64,000 bases of DNA from Stutzerimonas balearica DSM 6083 (lineage in GTDB: Bacteria; Pseudomonadota; Gammaproteobacteria; Pseudomonadales; Pseudomonadaceae), in NCBI RefSeq assembly GCF_000818015.1, contig NZ_CP007511.1:2986501-3050500 (forward strand). Reading direction: 5' to 3'. The notes beneath the pieces were generated by a model, which was not told where the DNA came from, ran no database searches, and saw nothing but the letters and a program-made list of their open reading frames with translations. A program made the position numbers and the translations under genes. Shown in pieces: positions 56,416 through 63,640 of this stretch. How positions within the stretch are numbered: the stretch's first letter is position 1; every line of letters begins with the position of its first letter.

Positions 56416-57438
56416 ATGACCACAGCAGTAAAAGAGAGAAAGCTCACCGTCGCCCGCGCCATGGCTGAAGCCGTGGCCCAGGAGATGCGCCTGGACCCGA
56501 AAGTGTTCGTGATGGGAGAGGACATCGGCCAGCTCGGCGGCGTGTTCGGCAACACCCGTGGCCTTTATGAAGAGTTCGGCAAGGAGCGCATCCGCGACAC
56601 GCCGATCTCCGAGACCGCCTTCATCGGCGCCGCCGTGGGTGCCGCCTCGGACGGCATGCGGCCGATCGTCGAGCTGATGTTCGTCGACTTCTTCGGCGTC
56701 TGCATGGACGCCATCTACAACCTGATGGCCAAGAACACCTACTTCTCCGGTGGCAAAGTGCCGGTGCCGATGGTGCTGATGGCCTCCACCGGCGCCGGCT
56801 ACTCCGACGCTGGCCAGCACTCGCAGTGCCTCTACGGCACCTTCGCCCACCTGCCGGGCATGAAGGTGGTGGTGCCGAGCAATGCCTACGACGCCAAGGG
56901 CCTGATGACCGCGGCCATCCGTGACGACAACCCGGTGGTCTACCTCTTCCACAAGGCGCTGCAGGGCATGGGCTGGCTGGGCACCGAGAAAGGCGCCACC
57001 GTGCCGGTACCGGACGAGCCCTACATCGTCGAGATCGGCAAGGCCAAGACCGTTCGCGAAGGCCGCGACGTCAGCCTCGTCAGTCTCGGCGCCGGCGTGC
57101 ATCACGCCCTGCGCGCCGCCGCGCAGCTGGAAAAGGATGGCGTCAGCGCCGAGGTCATCGACCTGCGCAGCCTGGTGCCGCTGGACCGCGAGCACGTCAT
57201 CGCCTCGGTGAAGAAAACCGGCCGGCTGATCGTGATCGACGAGGACTACCACAGCTTCGGCGTCAGCGGCGAAATCATCGCCAGCGTCGTCGAGCACGAC
57301 ATCGGCATGCTCAAGGCACGCCCGCAGCGGGTGGCCTTCCCCGACATCCCCATCCCCTTCACCCCGGTCATGGAGCAATGGGCCCTGCCCAGCGCGGACA
57401 AGATCGTGGCCGCCTATCACGCCATGCATAAGGAATGA
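56416..57438 (+). CDS. acoB: Thiamine-PP dehydrogenase E1 beta, AcoB-like
   Basis: This 340-residue subunit starts at ATG 56416 after CAGGAGA. VMGEDIGQLGGVFGNTRGLYEEFG, RIRDTPISETAFIGAAVGAA, and DAGQHSQCLYGTFAHLPGMKVVVPS are hallmark E1-beta segments. The C-terminal transketolase domain contains VIDLRSLVPLDREHV. Together with the AcoA-like chain it forms the alpha2beta2 E1 that decarboxylates or cleaves the ketone substrate and reductively acylates the lipoyl arm. Its stop is 5 bp ahead of the free lipoyl gene. Confidence 0.92.
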   Translation: MTTAVKERKLTVARAMAEAVAQEMRLDPKVFVMGEDIGQLGGVFGNTRGLYEEFGKERIRDTPISETAFIGAAVGAASDGMRPIVELMFVDFFGVCMDAIYNLMAKNTYFSGGKVPVPMVLMASTGAGYSDAGQHSQCLYGTFAHLPGMKVVVPSNAYDAKGLMTAAIRDDNPVVYLFHKALQGMGWLGTEKGATVPVPDEPYIVEIGKAKTVREGRDVSLVSLGAGVHHALRAAAQLEKDGVSAEVIDLRSLVPLDREHVIASVKKTGRLIVIDEDYHSFGVSGEIIASVVEHDIGMLKARPQRVAFPDIPIPFTPVMEQWALPSADKIVAAYHAMHKE

Positions 57439-57443
57439 CGTTT

Positions 57444-57677
57444 ATGAGTACCCCCATCGTGATTGCAGACGACCTCTGGGAAGGCGACGCCGAGGCGGTG
57501 ATCACCTCCTGGCTGGTCAGCGACGGCGCCGAAGTGGCCGCTGGCGACCTGGTCGCCGAGATCATGTCGGAAAAGGCCCAGTTCGAGATCGAGGCGCCGG
57601 TGGCCGGCGTGCTGAAGATTCTCGAGGAAGAAGACGCGGTGATCGCCAAGGGCGCGACCATCGCCCAGGTGGAATAG
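57444..57677 (+). CDS. Free-standing lipoyl-domain protein
   Basis: The 77-residue protein starts at ATG 57444 (AAGGA 9 bp upstream; ATG 57435 is too close). It is a complete single biotinyl/lipoyl domain: IVIADDLWEGDAEAVITSWLVSDGAEVAAGDLVAEI, then the modified-lysine turn MSEKAQF with Lys44, then a symmetric half ending KGATIAQVE. No peripheral-subunit-binding or catalytic domain follows; the next gene encodes the E2 catalytic part separately, 2 bp away. In conventional E2 proteins these are one chain. The lysine is the site for lipoylation. Confidence 0.92.
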   Translation: MSTPIVIADDLWEGDAEAVITSWLVSDGAEVAAGDLVAEIMSEKAQFEIEAPVAGVLKILEEEDAVIAKGATIAQVE

Positions 57678-57679
57678 CC

Positions 57680-58384
57680 ATGACCCAACTGCAAACACTG
57701 CCTGCCGAGCGTGCACCCGTCCGGGTGCCACTCAAGGGCATGCGCAAGATGATCGCGGCGAAGATGCTCGAAAGCCTGCAGACCACCGCGCAGCTGACCC
57801 ACCACGCCGAATGCCGGCTGGATGCGCTGAAAGCCCGTCGGGCCGAACTGAAAGCCGAGGGCAGCGCGGTGTCCGTGCAGGACCTATTGCTGCTCAAGGT
57901 GATCGAGACGCTCAAGGCCCATCCCGGACTCAATGCCACGCTGGAGGACGAGGTGATCCACCAGCACGCGGCGGTGCACCTGGGTCTCGCCATCCCACTG
58001 CCGGGCGACCTGCTGGTCGCCCCGGCGCTGTTCGATGCCGACCGGCTCGACGGCGAAAGCCTGTCCCAGGCGCGCAAGGCGCTGGTGGACAAGGCCCTGG
58101 CCGGCAAGCTGTCGGTCAAGGAGCTGACCGGCGCCACCTTCACCGTCTCCAACCTGGGGCTGTCGCGGGTGCACCACTTCACCCCGGTGCTCAACCCGCC
58201 GCAGGTGGCGATTCTCGGCGTCGGCGGCATTCAGCGAAGGCTGGAACTCGGGCCCAGCGGCGAGCTGGTGGAGGTCGAGTGGATGGGCCTGTCGCTGACC
58301 TTCGACCACCGTGCGGTGAACGGTGCGCCGGCGGCGGACTTTCTCGACGACCTGTGTCGGCGCATCGAGGGGGACGCCGCATGA
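57680..58384 (+). CDS. Free-standing E2 catalytic (2-oxoacid dehydrogenase acyltransferase) domain
   Basis: The 234-residue protein is only the catalytic domain: KGMRKMIAAKMLESLQTTAQLTHHAE start, TFTVSNLGLSRVHHFTPVLNPPQVAILGVGGI, and the active-site FDHRAVNG with His210. Asn214 replaces the common Asp, as in Azotobacter E2p. There is no lipoyl domain and no recognisable peripheral-subunit-binding domain, so E1/E3 docking must differ. It should transfer acyl from the separate lipoyl protein to CoA. Start ATG follows AGGTGGA. Its stop overlaps the ligase gene by 4 bp. Confidence 0.9.
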   Translation: MTQLQTLPAERAPVRVPLKGMRKMIAAKMLESLQTTAQLTHHAECRLDALKARRAELKAEGSAVSVQDLLLLKVIETLKAHPGLNATLEDEVIHQHAAVHLGLAIPLPGDLLVAPALFDADRLDGESLSQARKALVDKALAGKLSVKELTGATFTVSNLGLSRVHHFTPVLNPPQVAILGVGGIQRRLELGPSGELVEVEWMGLSLTFDHRAVNGAPAADFLDDLCRRIEGDAA

Positions 58385-59121
58385 ACGGCATCGCCCGCTT
58401 CACCGTCGCGGCGGGCCTGGACGCCGAGCGGGCGCTGCTGCAGCGCGTCTGCGACGGCCTGTTCGACAGCCAGCTGCTGCTCTGGCGGCCGACCGGGCAG
58501 GCGCTGGTGATGCCGAAAAGCTTCGAGCGCCGGCCGGGCTTCGCACTGGCTTCGGGGCGCTGCGCGGCCCAGGGCTGGCCGATCCTGCTGCGCGACACCG
58601 GCGGCGAGCCGGTGCCGCAGTCGCCCGCGGTACTCAATGTCGCCCTCGCCTATGCCCTGCCGGCCGGCGACGACGAGGGCCGGCGGATCGACAGTGCTTA
58701 CGAGCGGCTACTCGAACCGCTTGCCGTATGGCTCGCCGAGCACGAGCTGAAACCCGGTTGCGCCAGCGTTCCGGGGGCCTTCTGCGACGGCCGCTTCAAC
58801 CTGACCCTGGAGGGCCGCAAGGTCGCCGGCACCGCGCAGCGTTGGCGACGCAGCCGCGACGGCCGCCCGGTGGTGCTGGCCCACGCCGCGGTGCTGATCG
58901 ACGACTGGCGCGAGCACATGGCCGAAGTCGTCAACCGCTTCTATCACGCCTGCGCCAGCGACCTGCGTTGCGGCGCGGACCGCCACCTGGCCTTGGCCGA
59001 GCGACTCCGCGCAGCCTGGTCGGAGGCTGAACAGCTGCCCGAGCACTATCGCCGCGTGCTCGGCTGGCACGGGTTGGAAATCGGCGCACGCGCCGCATCG
59101 CCGCCCCGCGTCCTGCCCTGA
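58381..59121 (+). CDS. Lipoate-protein ligase A homologue
   Basis: The 246-residue protein starts at ATG 58381, overlapping the E2 stop (ATGA). It shows BPL_LplA_LipB features: ILLRDTGGEPVPQSPAVLNVAL replaces the RR-x-GGG lipoate-adenylate loop, and Lys147 in the GRKVAGTAQRW segment matches the catalytic lysine of LplA. DGRFNLTLEG precedes it. It probably attaches lipoate, or transfers octanoyl, to the adjacent free lipoyl protein. The degenerate glycine loop leaves specificity uncertain. Its position in the operon is the strongest argument for a dedicated role. Confidence 0.8.
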   Translation: MNGIARFTVAAGLDAERALLQRVCDGLFDSQLLLWRPTGQALVMPKSFERRPGFALASGRCAAQGWPILLRDTGGEPVPQSPAVLNVALAYALPAGDDEGRRIDSAYERLLEPLAVWLAEHELKPGCASVPGAFCDGRFNLTLEGRKVAGTAQRWRRSRDGRPVVLAHAAVLIDDWREHMAEVVNRFYHACASDLRCGADRHLALAERLRAAWSEAEQLPEHYRRVLGWHGLEIGARAASPPRVLP

Positions 59122-59197
59122 GCCGGCGCCCGTACTTCCTTTGCGTACACAACAACAAGTCGGCAGCCCGCCTGCCTTTGCACTGGAGGAAACACCC

Positions 59198-59749
59198 ATG
59201 AGCCACCCCACCCCGCCCAAGGGCAGCCTGCCCGGCCAGCGCGGCATCCAGCACTTCGGCCTGACCGTGCCCAACCTCGAGGAAGCGGTGAGCTTCTTCT
59301 GCGAGGTGCTCGGCTGCGAGCCGTTCTTCGAACTCGGCACCTTCGCCTTCGACGATGACTGGATGCACGAGCACCTCAACGTCAATCCGCGTGCGGTGAT
59401 CCGCAACTTCCAGATGCTGCGCTGCGGCAATGGCACCAATCTCGAGGTGTTCGAGTATTCGGCACCGGACCAGGCCGACACGCCACCGAAGAACAGCGAC
59501 ATCGGCGGCCACCACCTGGCGTTCTACGTGGACGACATGGACGCCGCGGTGGCCTTCCTCAGGGAACGCGGCATCCGCGTCCTCGGCGAGCCCTCGACCT
59601 TCACCGAGGGGCCAGGCAAGGGCCTGACCTGGGTGTATTTCCTCGCCCCCTGGGGCCTGCAGCTGGAGCTGGTCAGTTTTCCCGACGGCATGGCCTACGA
59701 ACAGGGCCGCAATCGCCTGCTCTGGGACCCGCGCCACCCGGCGCGCTGA
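59198..59749 (+). CDS. VOC-family (glyoxalase/dioxygenase fold) protein
   Basis: The 183-residue protein starts at ATG 59198 after TGGAGGAAA. It has the vicinal-oxygen-chelate fold: IQHFGLTVPNLEEAVSFFCEVLGCEPFF opening, NLEVFEY, GGHHLAFYVDDMDAAVAFLRERGI and LQLELVSFP. Candidate metal ligands are His in IQHFGL, Glu in LEVFEY, His in GGHHLAF and Glu in LQLELV. No conventional aco operon has this gene. It may act on an aldehyde, ketol or hemithioacetal by-product of the pathway (inference). A hairpin follows. Confidence 0.85.
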   Translation: MSHPTPPKGSLPGQRGIQHFGLTVPNLEEAVSFFCEVLGCEPFFELGTFAFDDDWMHEHLNVNPRAVIRNFQMLRCGNGTNLEVFEYSAPDQADTPPKNSDIGGHHLAFYVDDMDAAVAFLRERGIRVLGEPSTFTEGPGKGLTWVYFLAPWGLQLELVSFPDGMAYEQGRNRLLWDPRHPAR

Positions 59750-59780
59750 ACGGGGGCGACCAGCCGAGCGCATGCCGCAG

Positions 59781-59802
59781 CCTGGCCCTAATGCTGGCCA
59801 GG
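59781..59802. terminator. Hairpin after the VOC gene
   Basis: CCTGGCC (59781-59787) and GGCCAGG (59796-59802) form a 7-bp stem with an 8-nt loop, 31 bp after the VOC stop. No U-tract follows. It may partly separate the aco-like operon from the quinohaemoprotein gene. Confidence 0.45.
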
Positions 59803-59963
59803 GCCAATAACCCGACAAGAAATAACTAGAACAGCGACATCAGCGCACAGCTTGTATGCGCCGTTGTAAATCACAAGCGAATCAAGAAGAGCAGTTAACG
59901 CTTTAACGGCACTCGTCCGCTCAAGGCATACCTGCAACAAAAGCCAATAAAGGAATAACAATA

Positions 59964-62096
59964 ATGAAACCTAAGAAATCATATCTAACGGCACAGCTTG
60001 TTATCGCAGCTTCGGTTTTATCAGCTACACCGCTGTACGCATCGGACCGGATGATTACCGACAAGGAATTGTCTGATGAATCAAACACCGCTGACTGGCT
60101 GGCTTATGGGCGAACACACTCCGAACAGCGGTTCAGCCCGCTGAAAGATATCAATGTAGACAATGTCAGCGGGCTGAAACCCGAATGGTACGCCCCTCTT
60201 CCGGATCGATCCGATATGGTCGGGACGCCCCTGGTCGTCGATGGCGTCATGTATTACGTGGGCGAAATGAACAGAACGCGCGCATTCGATGCCCGCACCG
60301 GCAAGAAGCTCTGGGAATACGATCCGCAGGTTTCCAAAGAAATTCTCGACAACAACATGAAGAAGGTCTTCTGGAAACATAGCCGCGGCCTTTCGACCTA
60401 TGGCGACAAGTTGTTCATCGCCACCTGGGATGGCCGCCTGATCGCGATCAACCGAAAAGACGGCAAGGAAGTCTGGCAAACCCGCACCTTCGATCACGAC
60501 CAGCCGTTGAATATCACCGGCCATCCCAAGGCCTTCGATGGCAAGGTATTTGTCGGTAACGGCGGAACGGAACTCGGCCCGATGCGCGGTTATGTAACTG
60601 CTTACGATGCCGAAACCGGCAAACAGATCTGGCGCTTCTATATCGTGCCCGGCAACCCTGCCGATGGGTTCGAGGACCCTGCTCAGGCAATGGCGGCCAA
60701 AACCTGGAGCGGCCGGTGGTGGGAAAACGGCGGCGGCGGCAATGCCTGGCACGGCTGGACATACGACGCCAAGTACAACCAGCTCATCTTTGGCACCGGC
60801 AACGGTGGCCCATGGAACATCAAGGTGCGTAGCCCGGAGGGCGGCGACAACCTGTTCCTGTGTTCGGTCGTGGCGGTAGATGCGGATACCGGCAAGTACA
60901 AATGGCACGTTCAGACGGCACCCGGCGATACCTGGGACTACAACTCGAACATGGACATCGTGCTGGCCGACCTGAAAATCGACGGCAAGGATGTTGACGC
61001 CGTATTGCATGCGCCGAAGAACGGCTTCTTCTACACAATCGACCGCTCGAACGGCAAGGTACTGTCGGCCGAGAAATTCGCCGACGCCAACTGGTCACCC
61101 CGCTACGACCTGAAAGAGCAACGCCATATTGTCGCCAAGGACGCCAGATACCCCGATGGCGAGAAGAATATCTACCCTTCGGCCTTCGGCGCTCACTCGT
61201 GGCACGCAATGTCCTATAACCCCGAGTTGAACCTTGCCTTTATCCCCACCAACCATCTGGGCAATACCTTCAAGGACGATGGCAAGAACACGAAGCCTGG
61301 CCACAAGATGGCGAGCCACAAACTCTATCTGGGCCTGACCGGATGGGAGTTGACCAAGGACCCGCATGAAACTCGCGGTTCGTTGCAGGCCTGGGACCCG
61401 GTCAAGAACGAGCGTGTGTGGCAAGTCAACCAGAAGAGCCCATGGGGTGGCGGCACCCTGACCACGGCCGGCAACCTGGTTTTCCAGGGTCAGCCTGACG
61501 GCCTGTTCAAGGCCTACGATGCGCGCACCGGCGACGAGCTCTGGTCCTACGACGTAGGCCTTGGCATCTCCGCGCCACCGATTACCTACAAGCTGGACGG
61601 CAAGCAGATGGTGTCCCTGCTGGTCGGCCCGGGTGGGGCGCTGGCCTCCAATTTCGGCGGCAACGGTGAGCTGGGTTTCGAAAGCCATGGCTGGAAATAC
61701 GGTGTGCATGAACGCCGGATCATGACCTTCTCGCTCGACGGAAAAGCGGTCATCCCCAAACAGCCTGCACCGCAGCTGGCCAAGCCCATCATCGACGAGA
61801 ACTTCAAGGTCGACGCCAAGAAAGCGGAAGCCGGCGCGGGTGCTTTTGCGGAAAACCTCTGTGTCGGCTGCCATGGCGCCGGCGCGGTCGCGGGGATGAA
61901 AGCGCCCGATCTGCGGGAGTCGCCAATCCTGCTCTCGGGCAACGAAAAAGCCTTTGAGCGTGTTGTGCGCGGTGGGGCGTTGCTCGCCAACGGCATGCCC
62001 AAGTTCCCGGATTTGACGGATGCCGAGCTGGAGAGCATTCGCCACTTCGTTCGCCGGCAAGCGCATGACGGCGTGAAGTCGGGCGGAGGGCACTAG
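59964..62096 (+). CDS. Quinohaemoprotein (PQQ, haem c) alcohol dehydrogenase
   Basis: The 710-residue exported enzyme has a signal peptide (about 1-27), an eight-bladed PQQ propeller and a C-terminal cytochrome c domain (about 615-705, haem site Cys633-Cys636-His637). Metal/PQQ residues are Glu203 (GNGGTELG), Asn280 (GTGNGGPWN) and catalytic Asp325 (TWDYNSN). Position +2 is Asn327, not the Asp of lanthanide-dependent enzymes, so calcium is expected. The usual adjacent-cysteine pair is absent: the aligned segment reads MKKVFWKHSRG (132-142), and no CC occurs anywhere. It probably oxidises a diol or alcohol in the periplasm. Confidence 0.9.
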   Translation: MKPKKSYLTAQLVIAASVLSATPLYASDRMITDKELSDESNTADWLAYGRTHSEQRFSPLKDINVDNVSGLKPEWYAPLPDRSDMVGTPLVVDGVMYYVGEMNRTRAFDARTGKKLWEYDPQVSKEILDNNMKKVFWKHSRGLSTYGDKLFIATWDGRLIAINRKDGKEVWQTRTFDHDQPLNITGHPKAFDGKVFVGNGGTELGPMRGYVTAYDAETGKQIWRFYIVPGNPADGFEDPAQAMAAKTWSGRWWENGGGGNAWHGWTYDAKYNQLIFGTGNGGPWNIKVRSPEGGDNLFLCSVVAVDADTGKYKWHVQTAPGDTWDYNSNMDIVLADLKIDGKDVDAVLHAPKNGFFYTIDRSNGKVLSAEKFADANWSPRYDLKEQRHIVAKDARYPDGEKNIYPSAFGAHSWHAMSYNPELNLAFIPTNHLGNTFKDDGKNTKPGHKMASHKLYLGLTGWELTKDPHETRGSLQAWDPVKNERVWQVNQKSPWGGGTLTTAGNLVFQGQPDGLFKAYDARTGDELWSYDVGLGISAPPITYKLDGKQMVSLLVGPGGALASNFGGNGELGFESHGWKYGVHERRIMTFSLDGKAVIPKQPAPQLAKPIIDENFKVDAKKAEAGAGAFAENLCVGCHGAGAVAGMKAPDLRESPILLSGNEKAFERVVRGGALLANGMPKFPDLTDAELESIRHFVRRQAHDGVKSGGGH

Positions 62097-62156
62097 TCCT
62101 TCAACGCCAAACCGACCACTTAGCCGGTAATACCGAGAAGCGGTCGAGTTTGGCTG

Positions 62157-62219
62157 AGCCCGAACCCAAGTGATGGAACGTGCCGGCGACAGCCTTCAAT
62201 CACGACCGGTTCGGGCTTT
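62157..62219 (+). terminator. Long-loop hairpin, possible terminator
   Basis: GCCCGAACC (62158-62166) pairs with GGTTCGGGC (62208-62216), followed by TTT, with a 41-nt loop. GCCAAAC/GTTTGGC pairing just upstream (about 62106-62154) adds a second stem. It lies between the quinohaemoprotein and porin genes and may end the former's transcript; the rest of this 275-bp gap has no supported gene. Confidence 0.5.
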
Positions 62220-62371
62220 CAACTCGGTGGAACCGCCAACGCAGCCACCGTTACCGAGCCACAGGTAATGCCCCATGAGCACAAGCGCTTGCGAATACCG
62301 TTCATGCCATAGGCCTTGCACCTGACGCTATTCGCGGCACTGCGCATCGTCACATCCGAAGGATCAGAACA

Positions 62372-63640
62372 ATGACAACAAGCCTGCGCTTCGGCAGCGG
62401 CCTTCTCGCCGCCTGCCTGTTCACTTCTGCCCACGCGGCCGAATATTCACCCGACCAGTTCCTGTTCGGCGACTGGAACGGCAACCGCACCCGCCTGCAT
62501 GAGGCCGGCGTCGACCTGCAGATCACCTACGTCAACGAGCTGGCCTGGAACACGCAGGGCGGCGATGACCACACCGGCACCTATGCCGACCAGGTGATGT
62601 TCGACGCCGCGCTGGACCTGGACAAACTGCTGGGCTGGGCCGGCGCCGGCTTTCATTTCACGGTAGTCAACCGCAACGGCGAGAACCTCAACGCCGAAGC
62701 CGACCTCGGCGTGCTGCTGCAGCCGCAGGAGATCTATGGCTATGGCAGCACCACCCGGCTGGTGCAGTTCTATTACCAGCAGGCGCTGCTCGACGACCGC
62801 CTGCTGATCAAGCTCGGCCGGCTGCCCATGAGCGGGGACATCTACCCCTTCGCCTGCCCGTTCCAGAACCTCGGCTTCTGCGGCACGGTGCCCGGCTACG
62901 TCACGCCCAACTGGTACACCTGGCCGATCAGCCAATGGGGCGCTACCGCGCGCTTCCAGCTGAACGAAGAATGGTCGTTGCAGACTGCGCTCTACCAGGT
63001 CAACCCGCGCTTCACCGAGCGCGAGCAGGGCCTGAATTTCGGCAGCCCCTCGGGCACCACCGGTTACCACGCGGTCGCCGAACTCGGCTGGACGCCAACC
63101 CTGGGCGGGCAACCCGGCGCCTATCGCCTGGGCCTGTGGCGCAACACCGGTGACTTCGAAGACCTCTACCGCGACGGTGCCGGCCGGCCCATGTCGCTAT
63201 CCGGCGCCGCGGCCGCCGAACACGACCACGCCACGGGCGGCTACCTGATGGCCGAGCAGCAGGTCTGGCAGAGCGCGGCGCTGCCGGCGCGACGGTTGAA
63301 GCTGTTTGCCAACTTCATCCAGTCCGACCCGGACGTGACCTATATCGAGCGCATCTGGCAGGTTGGCGGCAGCCTCTCGGCCCCCTTCGCCTCGCGCCCG
63401 GATGACGAACTCGGCCTCGGCCTCGGCCGCCTGGAAATCAACGACGACGCCCGCAAGCGCCTGCGCGAACAGGGCGAGCCGGTGCCCGACGTGGAATACC
63501 CCGCCGAGCTCTACTACCGCGTGGCGCTGACACCTGCGGTTTCGCTGACGCCAAACGTCCAGTACTTCCACCGGCCGGGCGGTTTCGACGAGGCGGAAGA
63601 CGTGGTGGTGTTCGGGCTGAAGACGGTGATCAGCTTCTGA
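62372..63640 (+). CDS. oprB: OprB-family carbohydrate-selective porin
   Basis: The 422-residue outer-membrane protein has a signal peptide (about 1-22, ending SAHAA) and the OprB N-terminal sequence LFGDWNGNRTRLHEAGVDLQITYVNELAWNTQGG. Alternating beta strands run to a terminal phenylalanine (VISF), the OMP assembly signal. QFYYQQALLDDRLLIKLGRLPMSGDIY and FHRPGGFDEAEDVVVFGLKTV also match. OprB channels admit sugars and polyols. Its place after the quinohaemoprotein gene suggests it brings in the same alcohol or polyol substrate. A hairpin follows the stop. Confidence 0.92.
   Translation: MTTSLRFGSGLLAACLFTSAHAAEYSPDQFLFGDWNGNRTRLHEAGVDLQITYVNELAWNTQGGDDHTGTYADQVMFDAALDLDKLLGWAGAGFHFTVVNRNGENLNAEADLGVLLQPQEIYGYGSTTRLVQFYYQQALLDDRLLIKLGRLPMSGDIYPFACPFQNLGFCGTVPGYVTPNWYTWPISQWGATARFQLNEEWSLQTALYQVNPRFTEREQGLNFGSPSGTTGYHAVAELGWTPTLGGQPGAYRLGLWRNTGDFEDLYRDGAGRPMSLSGAAAAEHDHATGGYLMAEQQVWQSAALPARRLKLFANFIQSDPDVTYIERIWQVGGSLSAPFASRPDDELGLGLGRLEINDDARKRLREQGEPVPDVEYPAELYYRVALTPAVSLTPNVQYFHRPGGFDEAEDVVVFGLKTVISF

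Noticed and set aside
57675..57682. Split E2 as a sequencing error or premature stop in a normal E2.
   Set aside because: Both parts have their own ribosome-binding sites, the linker and subunit-binding domain are missing rather than interrupted, and the reading frames differ; kept only as a refutation test.
58304..58324. E2 active site HRAVNG has Asn214 instead of the usual Asp of HxxxDG.
   Set aside because: Azotobacter vinelandii E2p uses Asn at the same position (recalled from its structure), so this is not evidence of an inactive enzyme.
59903..59925. Second sigma-54 promoter before the quinohaemoprotein gene (GGCACTCGTCCGC).
   Set aside because: The GG and GC elements are 9 bp apart instead of 10, and the -12 lacks TTGC, so it does not meet the consensus.
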